This document shows, piece by piece, positions 52,963 to 63,205 of a DNA stretch of 64,000 bases; within the stretch, counting starts at the first letter, position 1; every line of letters begins with the position of its first letter. Location: NCBI GenBank assembly GCA_028752905.1, contig JAQNBH010000010.1, positions 11,317,993 to 11,381,992 on the forward strand, in the 5' to 3' direction. A model generated the notes under the pieces. It was not told where the DNA came from, searched no databases, and worked only from the letters and a program-made list of their open reading frames with translations. This DNA is from Cladorhizidae sp. MBARI D1340-BT2. Taxonomy: Eukaryota; Porifera; Demospongiae; Poecilosclerida; Cladorhizidae. A program made the translations under genes and the position numbers.

Positions 52963-55900
52963 CAGGGGCAGATCCAGCAATTTTTAATAAGGGGGGTTGT
53001 TGTGGCCATACCCTCAACCACACCCACATATTGTGGTCACACCCTTAACCACACCCAAATATGGCAGGCCATGCACCGGCACCCACAATTCAGATCAGTA
53101 AAAATAATCATTAATTAATCACACACAAAAAAATAATGAATCAGTTGTCAAACAATGAAGCTTGAAAAAGTCTCCTTGGATGGGCTTGAACAAATGCCTG
53201 ACAGACTTCATCTACAGGTATTCGTTCCCCATAGTGCATAGCAATAACAGAAATATCTGACAAATGCTCCTCACTCATAGTAGACCTCAAATAAGTCTTT
53301 ATTCTTCTCAGAAGAGAAAACGACCTTTCTGCCTCGGCACTAGAAATGGGTAGTGTGCAAGCAATTACTAGGAGGCAGTGAATATTAATATTGGGGAACG
53401 AATCCTTATCACAAGCACCAAGAGCTAGAGCAGATTATCTGGTAGATGAGTTTCTGTATCAGCTGAATCAAATTCACATTTCTTGCTATGCCAGAGAACA
53501 TTCCACCTTCTGAGCTCATTCCCGAGGGACATTGGAAATGGAAGGTCACTTTCCCAATGAAGTAAACTTTCAATCACACGCTGGTTAACTTATTCTGTCG
53601 CAAAAGTACTTTTTGTTATAACAGAGGGTACAAGATGGAGCAGGCCATGAGCATGACGCTGATCTTCTGAAAACCGGTCCTTCATTTGACTCAGGAGAGA
53701 ATCCAAGAGAGGGATGGCAATTGCTCTTTTATAGTGTTCTTGTGGGCTGTCACTTGGGACATTTGTACGGTTCCACTGAAGGCTCGTCTTTCTGGGAACA
53801 CATTCAGAAACACCAATGGCATCAGCAAGTGGAAGGATCTCAGAATTGTACCAGGAGCTGAATATTTCGTCAATGGTTTCTCTGGTGGTCCTTATATTTT
53901 CAATACTGGAATCTACCATCTTGTAGGCGTCAACAATATCATGGTCTTGCTTCTGTAATTTTGAAGCCAGTGGCTTCACTTCATCAAGAATATTTTTTGT
54001 GACTATAAATACAGCAGTAGATTGAAAACAAGAAAGTGAAGACTTCAATCCTTGAGCTTTTACTTTCATTTCTCTGTCCCAATTCCAGCTTTTGTCATCC
54101 AAAGCAAATTTTGATACTCACTGGGTGAAACAATAGCATCCAAAAAGGTCACAAAGCATTCTACATCTCTAAAAATATTTCAAAACAAGTATGGTGCTCC
54201 ACCCAACGCGTCTTACAAAGACCAGGAAGCTTAGAACGTCGAGATGCTGGCAAATATACATCCAAAGCTCGCTCAAAAAACCTTTGTCTCTTAGGACTGT
54301 GGTTCAAGAACAAATACGACTCATTAATTAGGCCAATGAGGTTCCTCACTTCTTGGACCTTGCATGAAGCTGCAATAGAAAGGTTGAGAGAGTGAGCAAA
54401 GCAATGAGTGTACAAAGTCAGAGGAGAAATATGTTTGATCTTTGCTTGGACACCAGTTATTGCAGAAGACATCACAGCTGCTCCATCATAAGCCTGACCT
54501 TGAATATTACGAGTGTGAAATGGATTCCAAGATTTTTTCTGCAATTGTAGAGGCATTTGCTCTCTCAACGTTAATGAGATTGATTAGGTACTCCTTAATG
54601 TGAGGCTCTTGTAGAGTTGTTAGATCAACAAACCGAACACACACAGAAAGGATTTCCTCATGAGGGTCAGTTACTTCATCTGCTATGATGGTAAAAGGTA
54701 AGTTATTTGCCCGAAGTTCACTGGTTAACTTTTCACGTAATTTCACGTAATTTACAAGCATACACATGAATAATGTCATTTTGTATAGTTTTGCTTGTAT
54801 ATTTGGCATTTTTATCGCAAAAAAGAAGATGCTAGTATTACCTTTTCCAAGGAGTTGCAATGTGGCTACAAAGTTCCCCCTAATAATAGAGGATTCCGAA
54901 AAATCCACTTTGTCTTCCCTGTGACCTCTAAAAGGTAAGCCCTGCTTAGCTAAAAACTCGACACTGTATACTATCTGGCGAATAATTTTTCTGTTTTTCT
55001 CTGCATGTTTTTCTTGTTGTTTCAGAAGCCTGCTATCTACTCTATTTGCAGGACTGCAATAATTACACCTGAAGAGATCTGCTCGTTCTGCAGCATGACG
55101 ATGCATAGAGCTCTGCTCATGACAAATAAGAATGCCATCTTTTCCTAGGGCCTTGGTATAGGGGTTTTGAAATGCTGAAAGTACCAGCAAACCAGGTTTA
55201 GCCCCTTGGCAACCTCCCCTATTGGGTTGCTCTGGAAAAAGGACACAATAGCGACAAATCCCTCCTTCAAGCACCTGACTGTAAGACAACCATGGAAACT
55301 TTTTAAGCCAGTGATGCTGGAAAGATACTTTCCAGGATTTCCCCTGCTTAGTGACATGATGGGAGTGAAGTGCATCAGAAAAAAATGGTGCAGTGTGCGA
55401 AGTGAGGCATTGAAATCTCTGGTTATCATCAATACTTTCCCCTAGTTTTCTCAAATCATCTAAAGAGCCACATGCTGCTGTGATCATTGCTCCCAAGTCA
55501 ATAGCTTCACTGATTTGGTGATTGGGGTTGGAACTTCACTTGAAGTGATTGTGGTAGGAACTTCACTTGAAGTGATTGGGGTGTCTGATAGATCATTGCT
55601 AGTAGCATAACTAACACTTAGACTACTACCTGGCCCAGTCAACTGTGGTAAACACAGCAGGGCATGTTTTCTTGGGTGGTGGCTTTTCCACAGAATTGGA
55701 TCCAGCAGACCTAGGTTTAAAACATTTTGTCAAGTTATATTTGACTATTCCTAGCATCTAATTTGTTACTAAACTAACTGGTTACCTTTTTAACATGGCG
55801 GTCAGCTTCAAGCAGCCATTTGAATCCTTTTTTCTTGACATTTTCATGCACTAAAGCTGTTCAGAATTTTTTAACTCAAAATGCAACCCACTGTGACCTT

Positions 55901-56093
55901 TGATTTAAAAAAAATTAACAGCTGCAACAGAGTCAGTGTTAATTTTAACATGTCTTTGTTGAGGTGTAATAGCTAGAGTTTAAATGTTAACAATACATGT
56001 ATGTCTTTGTTGTTGCTGATTAATAATCTTTGATAACCAAAAGGGGGGGTTGCAACCCCCACAACCCCACCCCCCCCCCTGGATCTGCCCCTG
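52963..56093 (-). mobile_element. hAT-B transposon nested in hAT-A copy B
   Basis: TIRs CAGGGGCAGATCCAG (52963-52977) and its perfect inverted copy (56079-56093). The target duplication is TACAT (52958-52962, 56094-56098). The equivalent uninterrupted site in hAT-A copy A (13578-13582, ATGTA on the plus strand) confirms a 5-bp duplication. It contains a nearly full transposase on the minus strand. Confidence 0.9.
53170..55496 (-). pseudogene. hAT-B transposase
   Basis: DDE-type hAT transposase, minus strand. 55496-54507 is open (329 aa). It contains the TTF zinc finger (KFPWLSYSQVLEGGICRYCV; SSMHRHAAERADLF) and the DUF4371 region (VEFLAKQGLPFRGH; FTIIADEVTDPHEE with a catalytic-type Asp). 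A frameshift leads to 54568-54161 with GQAYDGAAVMSS, HCFAHSLNLSIA and LCKTRWVEHHTCFEI. A second leads to 54102-53590. The dimerisation end (CTLPISSAEAERSFSLLRRI, KTYLRSTMSEEHL) is readable to about 53170. Only a few disruptions, so it is younger than hAT-A, -C and -D. Confidence 0.85.
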
Positions 56094-56583
56094 TACATTG
56101 GGGCACAAAAGTTGATCACACTCTTTCAGGGCAGTATATAGCACAAGTACTGGGCCTTTCTGAAGCAGGCACGCAGACAAAACTTAGTTTCCAACGGCCA
56201 AGTCCTTGGTCAAAAAGCTCAGGTGATGGCAATAAACATCCACACTATCATAAAAATTTACATTTTGGATAATGGAGTCTCTAAGTCACATATTGAATAC
56301 GCAGCGTCTTCCTGCCTAACGGGGTTCTGTCCTGGTTCACTCCACTCTTCTTCGACTTCTACGACCCTTTTGAAATATTTCAGAAGCCCGCTAGGGTTGC
56401 CAAACGGTAACTTTCTCTTGCTCGCAGAAAAACACACGTACCTTACCAGCTTTTCTGCAATTTTTTTATATTTATTTTTAATTTTTTAATTTTTTAAATG
56501 TTTTTTAAATTTAATTATTTTATAAAAAAAAATTTAAAGGGGGTTCTATCGAACCCCTCGAACACCCCCTGCGTACGGGCCTG
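56094..56583 (-). pseudogene. hAT-A copy B, N-terminal part
   Basis: The minus strand from 56583: TIR, then KRKLPFGNPSGLLKYFKRV at about 56425-56365. An abrupt jump follows to the C-terminal region (LSSPELFDQ-like, then LYTALKECDQLLCPNV ending at the hAT-B insertion). The join deletes what corresponds to about 11400-13430 of copy A. Confidence 0.75.
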
Positions 56584-56845
56584 ATTCCCCTGATAAAGAA
56601 ATTCTCTGTACTGAATCTTGAGTTCAGTGAAGCAAGCAAAATTCAGGGCCATAGGCACTCTGTGTGTTAGGGATATGTACAGCTATTTGTGGCATCCCTA
56701 CTTAGGTACATGGAGTCTCAAGTGAGTTAGCTACACAAAGTTACACTACAGTTGAGTTATTTAACTGGCAGCCGCGAAAACTAACCGCGACGAAAAATTA
56801 ACCTTCGCGGCACGAGTAATGCCTAGAGTATTCAAGTCAAGAAAT
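56584..56845. other. Spacer with a cgcgaa-rich motif
   Basis: No gene. 56770-56816 has gccgcgaaaactaaccgcga and ttaaccttcgcgg, a CpG-rich imperfect inverted repeat of the kind found in abundant small DNA elements. Confidence 0.4.
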
Positions 56846-56852
56846 ACCACAT

Positions 56853-57711
56853 TTGATGCTACCAGAGTTCCCACCTACCAGTTCACCAATATTCTCATGG
56901 GGAAAAGTAAGTGGGCCAGAATTCGTTACATTACTTAATTCAGTATATACAGAAGTGGTACACTGGAGGCACAACTACTTCTCAGTTCCTTTTGGCAAAG
57001 TTGGAAGAGAATTTGTGAGTGAGTTATCGCGACTGTATCTGGCCTATGGGTCAGCCTCTACTCTAGAGACTGTAGCCCTTAAGGCCACCATTGTGTTCCC
57101 CATATTGCTTCTCCAGAAACCAAGTAAGAAATCAAAGACAAAGGAACATATGAAATGCATAGAGAAGAGGTTAACAAGCTGGTTTAATGGTGACCTGGAA
57201 GAGTTGGTAACGGAAGGAAGAGCCCTGCAATGGAGGCTACCAAAACAAGGATCACCCAAGGACAATAACACTGGCTCGTTCCTTTGCCAACTTGATGTTT
57301 TTGGGGAAGTGCAAGGCCGCGATGGACCTGCTATCAAAGGCAGATAACGGCGGCCTGAATGATCCAGCCGACCCCAACAACCCATCCTCACACACAATCA
57401 GGGAAGAACTAATCAATAAACATCCTCCAGCCCAACCAGCCCACCACAACTGTATTCTCCACGACGAACCACAAAATCCGCACCCTATTATATTTGACTC
57501 CCTTGATGCCAATGCTATCCGCTCGGCTGCTCTACAGATGAAAGGAGCAGCTGGCCCCTCAGGCCTGGATGTGCATGGAGACGCTTATGTACCAGCCACA
57601 AGGGAGCTTCAGGAGATCTCTGTGCATACCTTGCCTCAGTCGCCAGAAGGATCTGCTCCATGTATGTTGACCCATCATCGATCTCCCCTCTTCTCGCATG
57701 TCGACTCATAG
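56853..57711 (+). pseudogene. LINE-B, N-terminal region
   Basis: Two overlapping frames. 56853-57347 (164 aa) contains FVSELSRLYLAYGSASTLET and KTKEHMKCIEKRLTSWFNGD. 57292-57711 (139 aa) contains LGKCKAAMDLLSKADNGGLN and AALQMKGAAGPSGLDVHGDA, the latter just before the RT as in this protein family. I do not know the function of the N-terminal part. The frameshift between them is near 57290-57345. Confidence 0.65.
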
Positions 57712-59177
57712 CCCTCGACAAGCACCCCGGAGTGCGTCCCATCGGCATCGGGGACATCGCTCGCCGAATCATTGCAAAAGCAGTCTTATCAATTACAGTT
57801 CCAGATATTCAAGATGCATCAGGTTGCCTTCAGATGAGTGGTGGTCAAATATCAGGCATTGAGGCAGCTGTCAATGCAACAAGATCTAGCTTCGAATCTG
57901 TGGAGTGTGAGGCAGTGCTACTTGTAGATGCGACAAACACTTTCAATTCTCTGAATCGACAGGTGGCACTACACAACATCAGAAGTCTCTGCCCTCCTAT
58001 AGCCACCATCCTCATCAACTCATATAGAACCTCCATCGAGCTATTTGTGGATGGGGATGTCATTCCATTACAGGAGGGCACAACACAGGGAGACCCGCTC
58101 GCCATGGCCATGTATGGCTTGGCAACCATACCACTCATTAGAAGGCTAGATGGGATCTGCAGGCAGATATGGTATGCTGATGACTCCGCCGCCACTGGGA
58201 CTGTCACACAGCTACGTGATTGGTGGGACAGACTAGCTGCAGTGGGTCCATCCTTTGGCTACTTCCCCAACCCAACCAAGACCTGGCTGGTGGCTAAGAA
58301 TGGGCACCTTGAGGAAGCCTCCAAGATCTTTGCCGGCTCGGGAGTCAGTGTCACATCCAGAGGAAGGCCATACCTTGGTGCAGCTATTGGCTCCCAAGAG
58401 TTTGTTAAGGAGTATGTGAATTCCAAGGTTAAGACATGGACATCCAACATTACTCTCCTCAGCGAGATCACAAAGACGCAACCTCATGCAGCATTTTCAG
58501 CTCTGACACATGGCCTCCTCAGCAAATGGACTTATCTTAGCCGTGTCATACCCAACATTAGTGACCTGCTTGTTCCTTTGGACAATGCGCTAAGAACAGA
58601 GCTACTCCCTGCCCTCACCGGATGGCCCCCTCCAAATGACTTAGAGTGTGCTCTCTTTGCCCTACCTAAACGACTAGGCATACGAATACCATCCAAGAAT
58701 GCCGACAGAGAACAGCTTGCATCCCAACTAGTGACCTCAATCCTGAAAGATCATATCCTAGACCAATGTAGAGAATACGGCAATGACATCATCAAGGTTC
58801 AACTGAAAAACAAGGCCATCATCAGCAAGCAGAACAAAGAAAGGAGCAAAGAGGAAGCCGATCAACTCCACATACAACTGCCAGCTTCACTGCAGAAGGC
58901 CATGGAATTGGCTAAGGAAAAGGGTGCCTCCATCTGGCTCACTGCCTTACCCCTCACTGAGCACGGGTTTACACTTCACAAGTCCGCCTTTCATGACGCT
59001 CTAGCTCTGAGATATGGTTGGACACCATCCAAACTGCCTTCTAAATGTGATTGCGGCAACAGCTTCACCGTTGAACATGCACTCTCCTGTGCAAAGGGAG
59101 GTTTCCCATTGCTCCGACATAACGAAATCCGAGACATCACCGCCGCCCTACTTACTGAGGTGTGCACTGAGCAGTGA
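57660..59177 (+). pseudogene. LINE-B reverse transcriptase and CCHC finger
   Basis: 505-aa open frame. RT motifs: KHPGVRPIGIGDIARRIIAK (fingers); AVLLVDATNTFNSLNRQ (motif A Asp, about 57917); EGTTQGDPLAM (motif B, about 58075); IWYADDSAAT (motif C, about 58167). A long thumb/connection region follows (HAAFSALTHGLLSKWTYLSR). The frame ends with KCDCGNSFTVEHALSCAKGG (59044-59103), a C.C...H..C finger, then RHNEIRDI. The RT active site is intact. It would copy its own RNA at the target site. The frame is lost at 59175. Confidence 0.8.
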
Positions 59178-59706
59178 TGTGCGTATCGAACCAGATCTGC
59201 AGCCAGTGACATCCAACCAGCTCAACGGTGCCTCAGCAAATTCTCAATATGGTGCAAGGCTAGATGTGTCTGCAAACGGAGTGTGGGGTGGTAGATACGA
59301 GAAGTCATTCTACAATGTGAGAGTGTTCAACCCCTTCGCTCACTCCAATAATAATCAGGCTCTAGCCGCAACATACAGGAAGCAGGAGCGTGAGAAGAAG
59401 AGGGCGTATGAGCAGCGGATACGCGAAGTTGAGCACTCTTCCTTCACCCCCCTTGTTCTCTCTGCTACAGGAGGCATGGGCATTGAAGCCACTAATTTTT
59501 GCAAACGCCTGGCCGTCATGCTAGCCCAGAAATGGGACTCCCCCTACAGCAAGACCCTATGCTGGCTGCGATGTCGCCTGAACTTCTCCCTACTCCGCTC
59601 CTCCATCCAAGCTATCAGAGGAGCAAGATCCTCTAAAGGTCACGCCGCTAAGCCACCTGCTTCTGTGGATCTCGTCGCATCAGAATCTTACATTTCTGAT
59701 AAGTGA
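59175..59706 (+). pseudogene. LINE-B C-terminal endonuclease-like region
   Basis: Continues in the frame that ends at 59706: GARLDVSANGVWGGRYEKSF, then YNVRVFNPFAH, then EREKKRAYEQRIREVEHSSF, then CWLRCRLNFSLLRSSIQAIR. The order LD...NVRV...K after a CCHC finger resembles the PD-(D/E)XK endonuclease of R2-type elements. The position I would expect to be the second acidic residue is Asn here, so the domain may be inactive. Homology is inferred from motif order only. Confidence 0.55.
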
Positions 59707-59769
59707 TTATTTCATCTGTGAGACAATTATATCATCCCATATTTCCACCCCCCTATATATATATATTAA

Positions 59770-59830
59770 TAAAAAAAATAAAAAAATAAAAAAATAAAAA
59801 AAACTTTAGCAAAAAAATAAATAATAATAA
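59770..59830 (+). repeat. LINE-B A-rich tail
   Basis: Ten or so imperfect TAAAAAA/AAAAAAT units at the 3' end of LINE-B. Simple-repeat tails of this kind are normal for non-LTR elements. Confidence 0.7.
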
Positions 59831-59889
59831 ATGCCCCATGCTTCTAATTTCCCCGTTTAAGTAATTAAATGTGTCAGCAAACATCACTT

Positions 59890-59917
59890 CCGGTTCATTC
59901 CCGGTCTCGAAGAAGAA
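59890..59917 (+). promoter_or_regulatory. Possible promoter/5' UTR with ETS-like site
   Basis: cacttccgg (about 59886-59894) is the animal ETS-type core-promoter motif. It lies in a small CpG-containing patch amid AT-rich DNA and is followed 23 bp later by an ATG in good context (gaagaaATGGCC). Confidence 0.35.
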
Positions 59918-60103
59918 ATGGCCACCCGAGACGAAGTTTTAGACTTCCTATTTGAGGATGACTTCGGCCTGTCCGAGATTGACGTTAGTGAAGAAGAGGA
60001 AGAAGGTGCCTGTGCTTACCTGGGAAGTGGCGTAGTTGACGGTGATGCTATGGCAGACAGAAGCTGTTGGCACCAGACCACGAAGCAAGTTTTCAAAGTA
60101 TAG
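59918..60103 (+). CDS. Short acidic ORF, possible first exon of a host gene
   Basis: 61 aa: MATRDEVLDFLFEDDFGLSE then IDVSEEEEEGACAYLGSG. Acidic N-terminus, strong start context, ETS-like motif upstream. A good splice-donor-like CAAG|GTACGA is at about 60165, but the frame stops at 60103, and aaa|gtatag there could itself be a donor. A second acidic patch in one frame (SLMDLEEDEAEEKTGGGE, 60243-60297) may be another exon. It could equally be the N-terminus of an unrecognised DNA transposase (several start with such acidic stretches). Confidence 0.3.
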   Translation: MATRDEVLDFLFEDDFGLSEIDVSEEEEEGACAYLGSGVVDGDAMADRSCWHQTTKQVFKV

Positions 60104-60496
60104 GTCGCCCTATTCTGCCAAGCGAAGCTTCAGAAGATAGGTGATCATGAAGACTTCCCCCAAGGTACGAATAGATAAGAGTTGTAAAGTAAGGCCTAGT
60201 AACTAGCATAATAATAACTATTTTTCCTGGGAAGCTATATAGTTTCACTCATGGACCTGGAGGAGGATGAGGCTGAGGAGAAGACGGGAGGAGGAGAGGT
60301 TATTATTTATATATTTTTTAATATTTTTATAATGCAGCACTATGTGTTTCTCTGAGTTATGCTGAACATGCAGACCTTCACAGTGCCAAGCATTGCCCTT
60401 TTATTTTTATCTATAATTTAGCATTGTGAAGGTATGTTATGCACACTTTGCACATACTTTTCAGAACTATGGGCCCTAGCCCTTACTTCCTCTTTG

Positions 60497-60850
60497 TTAT
60501 AATGATATTCACATCTTTGTGGTTTGTTATAATTGACCAAAAATTGTTGTTGACAAAAAACAGTTGTTGTTGACCAAAAGTTGACTAACTAATATTGCTG
60601 ATTTCATGTGTATGAAACCGAGCTGAAATAGCCTTTTTTAAACTTATAATGATATTCACATCTTTGTGGTTTGTTATAATCAACCCAAAAAATTGTTGTT
60701 GACAAACACTTGTTGTTGACAAACAGTTGACCAGCTAACATTGCTGGTTTTATGTGTAATATGAAATTGAGATGATATAAACCCTTTTATTTTACTTCCT
60801 GTCTCTTATAACAATATTCACATTTCTGTGGTTTGTTGCTAAGCAACTAA
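60497..60850. repeat. Tandem repeat, unit 147-162 bp
   Basis: Units begin ttataatgatattcacatct at 60497 and 60644 and a diverged one (ttataacaatattcacattt) at 60806. Each full unit contains ttgttgttgacaaa and gttgac.a.ctaa.attgctg. Two full copies and a partial third. Confidence 0.8.
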
Positions 60851-61969
60851 AATTTACCATAACGTCCCTTCATGCATCAGCTATCACCTGATATATAGTT
60901 GTTGAGTACTTCTCTTCATATGGTCCTCTATAAAAAAAAATATGTCAATTTTTGTAAAAAGACCTCCGTAAATCTGCCAGTGAAAGGATTAAAAGTGCCA
61001 TAGTATATGTTCCGATTCACTAACAAACACATTAGCCATCAATTTTATTCCATAAGTCAGTATGATCTTAATATGGCTACATGCAAGATCGTAAGGTTGC
61101 TCAGTCTTCTTTGTCATGCAGCTATGGAGGTAGGTTTTCATCCTACATGTTGGGACTCACCATAGTTCAAATATGAAAAGCCTAAATACATTAAGAACGC
61201 ATGAGCTGGATGGAATTGTGGGAGCTGGAATATTCTTGGAGGAGTGTGAAAAGGTGGGCACTGTGGGGAAGATGGCTTTGTTACTTGGGAAGGGATGCAT
61301 GCAGGATGTAAGTAACCAGGTGATGATGGAAGTGCGTGGATGCATTTTACAGTGCATAGAGAAGTATTGGCAGAGGAGGAAGGGATTGATTTATGCCCCA
61401 TCTCCCCCTTCCCCCCCTCCGCTCCCGAACTCCACCTCCACCAAAACCACTCATTTAACACATTTAAGAGAAAGAAAGAAATAAATATTTTCCAGGTTCG
61501 AAACAATGCTGAAGTTTCATTATGACTTAGCTAACTAATTCCTCAGCATACATATGAATTTTTATACCAAGATTCATAAGCTCTAAACTTGACAAGGTAT
61601 AATCGCACTTCCTCTAGCACAGCCTCTTGTTGCTGCTACTCCCTCTAGCAGTGAGTAGAACTAAATTATGGTTCCTTCAACGCACAGCAAAGGCAATCTT
61701 CACTTGACTTATATGTCTCCTGACATGTTGGCACTAGGTCAGGTGCAGTAGGAATGTAATGTTCTCAATAAATCATCTTAAATTTGTTATCCTAGATGCT
61801 CTAGCAATCACCAGGATTTTTTAAAATAAATCTACTCCTGATGAAATCTAGAGAACCATCTTTTTTATATTTTTTTATTTTTTATTTTTTAAATTTTATA
61901 TATATATTAAAAAAATTTTATACATAAATTATGACAGAGAACAACATGCCATACCTCAAGTTAAAAAGT
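60851..61969. other. No gene recognised
   Basis: Includes an unidentified open frame at 61173-61484 (103 aa; EECEKVGTVGKMALLLGKGC) with no family match I know, and an AT-rich run at 61860-61920. Confidence 0.4.
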
Positions 61970-62165
61970 TTAAAAGTTCATGCGATGACTAGGGAAATGG
62001 CTTGTCCCCAACCCTGATGGCAAAGATCCCATTACTGAGGCTGCATTCCCACGCTGCACAGCCACAGAAATCCGCTGAAGAAGATGTTGATGGGAGTCCT
62101 CTTCATAAGTCACTGACCTCAGGCGGCGTCCCAACTCCCTGAAGAATGCCTTTGCATGAGAATAT
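61970..62165 (-). pseudogene. LINE-A 3' fragment
   Basis: About 195 bp, roughly 93% identical by eye to 31953-32148. The minus strand encodes AFFRELGRRLRSVTYEEDSH and LQRISVAVQRGNAASVMGSL. The plus-strand right edge (about 62160) is the 5' truncation point and an AT-rich tail lies at the 3' side, typical of a short 5'-truncated non-LTR insertion. Confidence 0.75.
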
Positions 62166-62339
62166 CTAGCCGAAACATTGAGATGAAGATGAATATCGAG
62201 AAATTCATTCATGTCAACTGAGAGTTTATTGAAAAATAAAATAAATATTTCAGGTTCCCAAATGCCTTCCAATCGATGACTGAATCTATGCAGGTATATT
62301 TTGGCATAATGATCCTAACCCATGAAAATTTAGAAAATA

Positions 62340-63205
62340 TAATGAATGCACCCACATGTGTGCATGCGTGTATGTGTGTATGTGTGGAAGGGATTATTAG
62401 CATTTGCAATTTGGTATAATTGTGATGTTTAACATTTCACAAGAGGTTATGGGGTCTGATGTAAAATTTTCTTTGCTAATCCGAATCTGTCAGTCTTTAA
62501 CTCAGCCCCACTTACTTCCTAAAGGTTGGTTTAGTGAGTTTCCATTGTTATATTAAGTTGGGGTACAGATGGTTTCTACAGGCCAGCCATGTAATGTGTT
62601 ACTAATTACTAAGAACATTCATATACATAGTACTTCTTCCACTGGTTAGCCTTGGTGAGATCTATACAATGATATTGTTTTCGACCTTAAGCAAGTATAG
62701 TTTGGATGGGACTAAAAAAACTGCAAGATTGTATTTGTGGTTAAAAAAATGATGACACTATTTCTCAAAACTAAGTTTAGCTGCAGTCCTTATGCATACC
62801 TATAATTTCTAGATAAATAGATTGAATGTCCCTAGTTTGAGTAACCCAATACTTCTGACCTAACTCTATTTAGAACTCCCCCCCCCAATTTCATATACAT
62901 TAATTGCTGGAGTACATTTGACAGTAGAAGCTCCAAATGTCCTCCTCATTTGAGGGGTGCAACTTACACATTGAATGTGTCGACTTGTACTGGAATATAA
63001 GTGGCAGTGTCTAAATGGTTTATAGGTGTTGCAACTGCAACATGTGACCTAGAACTGTAGCTAGCTACAATTTATGTTGTGTGTGTTTGTGTAAACTGTC
63101 TGGAACTAAGTGCATTAGCCACACTGCATATTTTAAGTTCGACCACCAAGTATACTACTACCTCATGGTTCACCCAGAGATGACCCTCCTAGTGAGTGTC
63201 ACACT
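62340..63205. repeat. Dispersed repeat Y, copy 2
   Basis: Same orientation as 36130-37110, with indels and about 80-85% identity by eye. The match stops precisely at 63205 where a hAT-like TIR begins. Confidence 0.75.

Larger units (their letters stand above)
56846..59830 (+). mobile_element. LINE-B: non-LTR retrotransposon
   Basis: A nearly complete coding region on the plus strand, split by three frameshifts (near 57290-57345, 57660-57710 and 59015-59175). It is followed by a short 3' UTR and an A-rich tail of (TAAAAAA)n type (59770-59830). No LTR or TIR. RT then a CCHC finger then an endonuclease-like region is the order of elements with a C-terminal restriction-like endonuclease (R2/R4 type); the precise clade is not determined. 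Confidence 0.75.
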
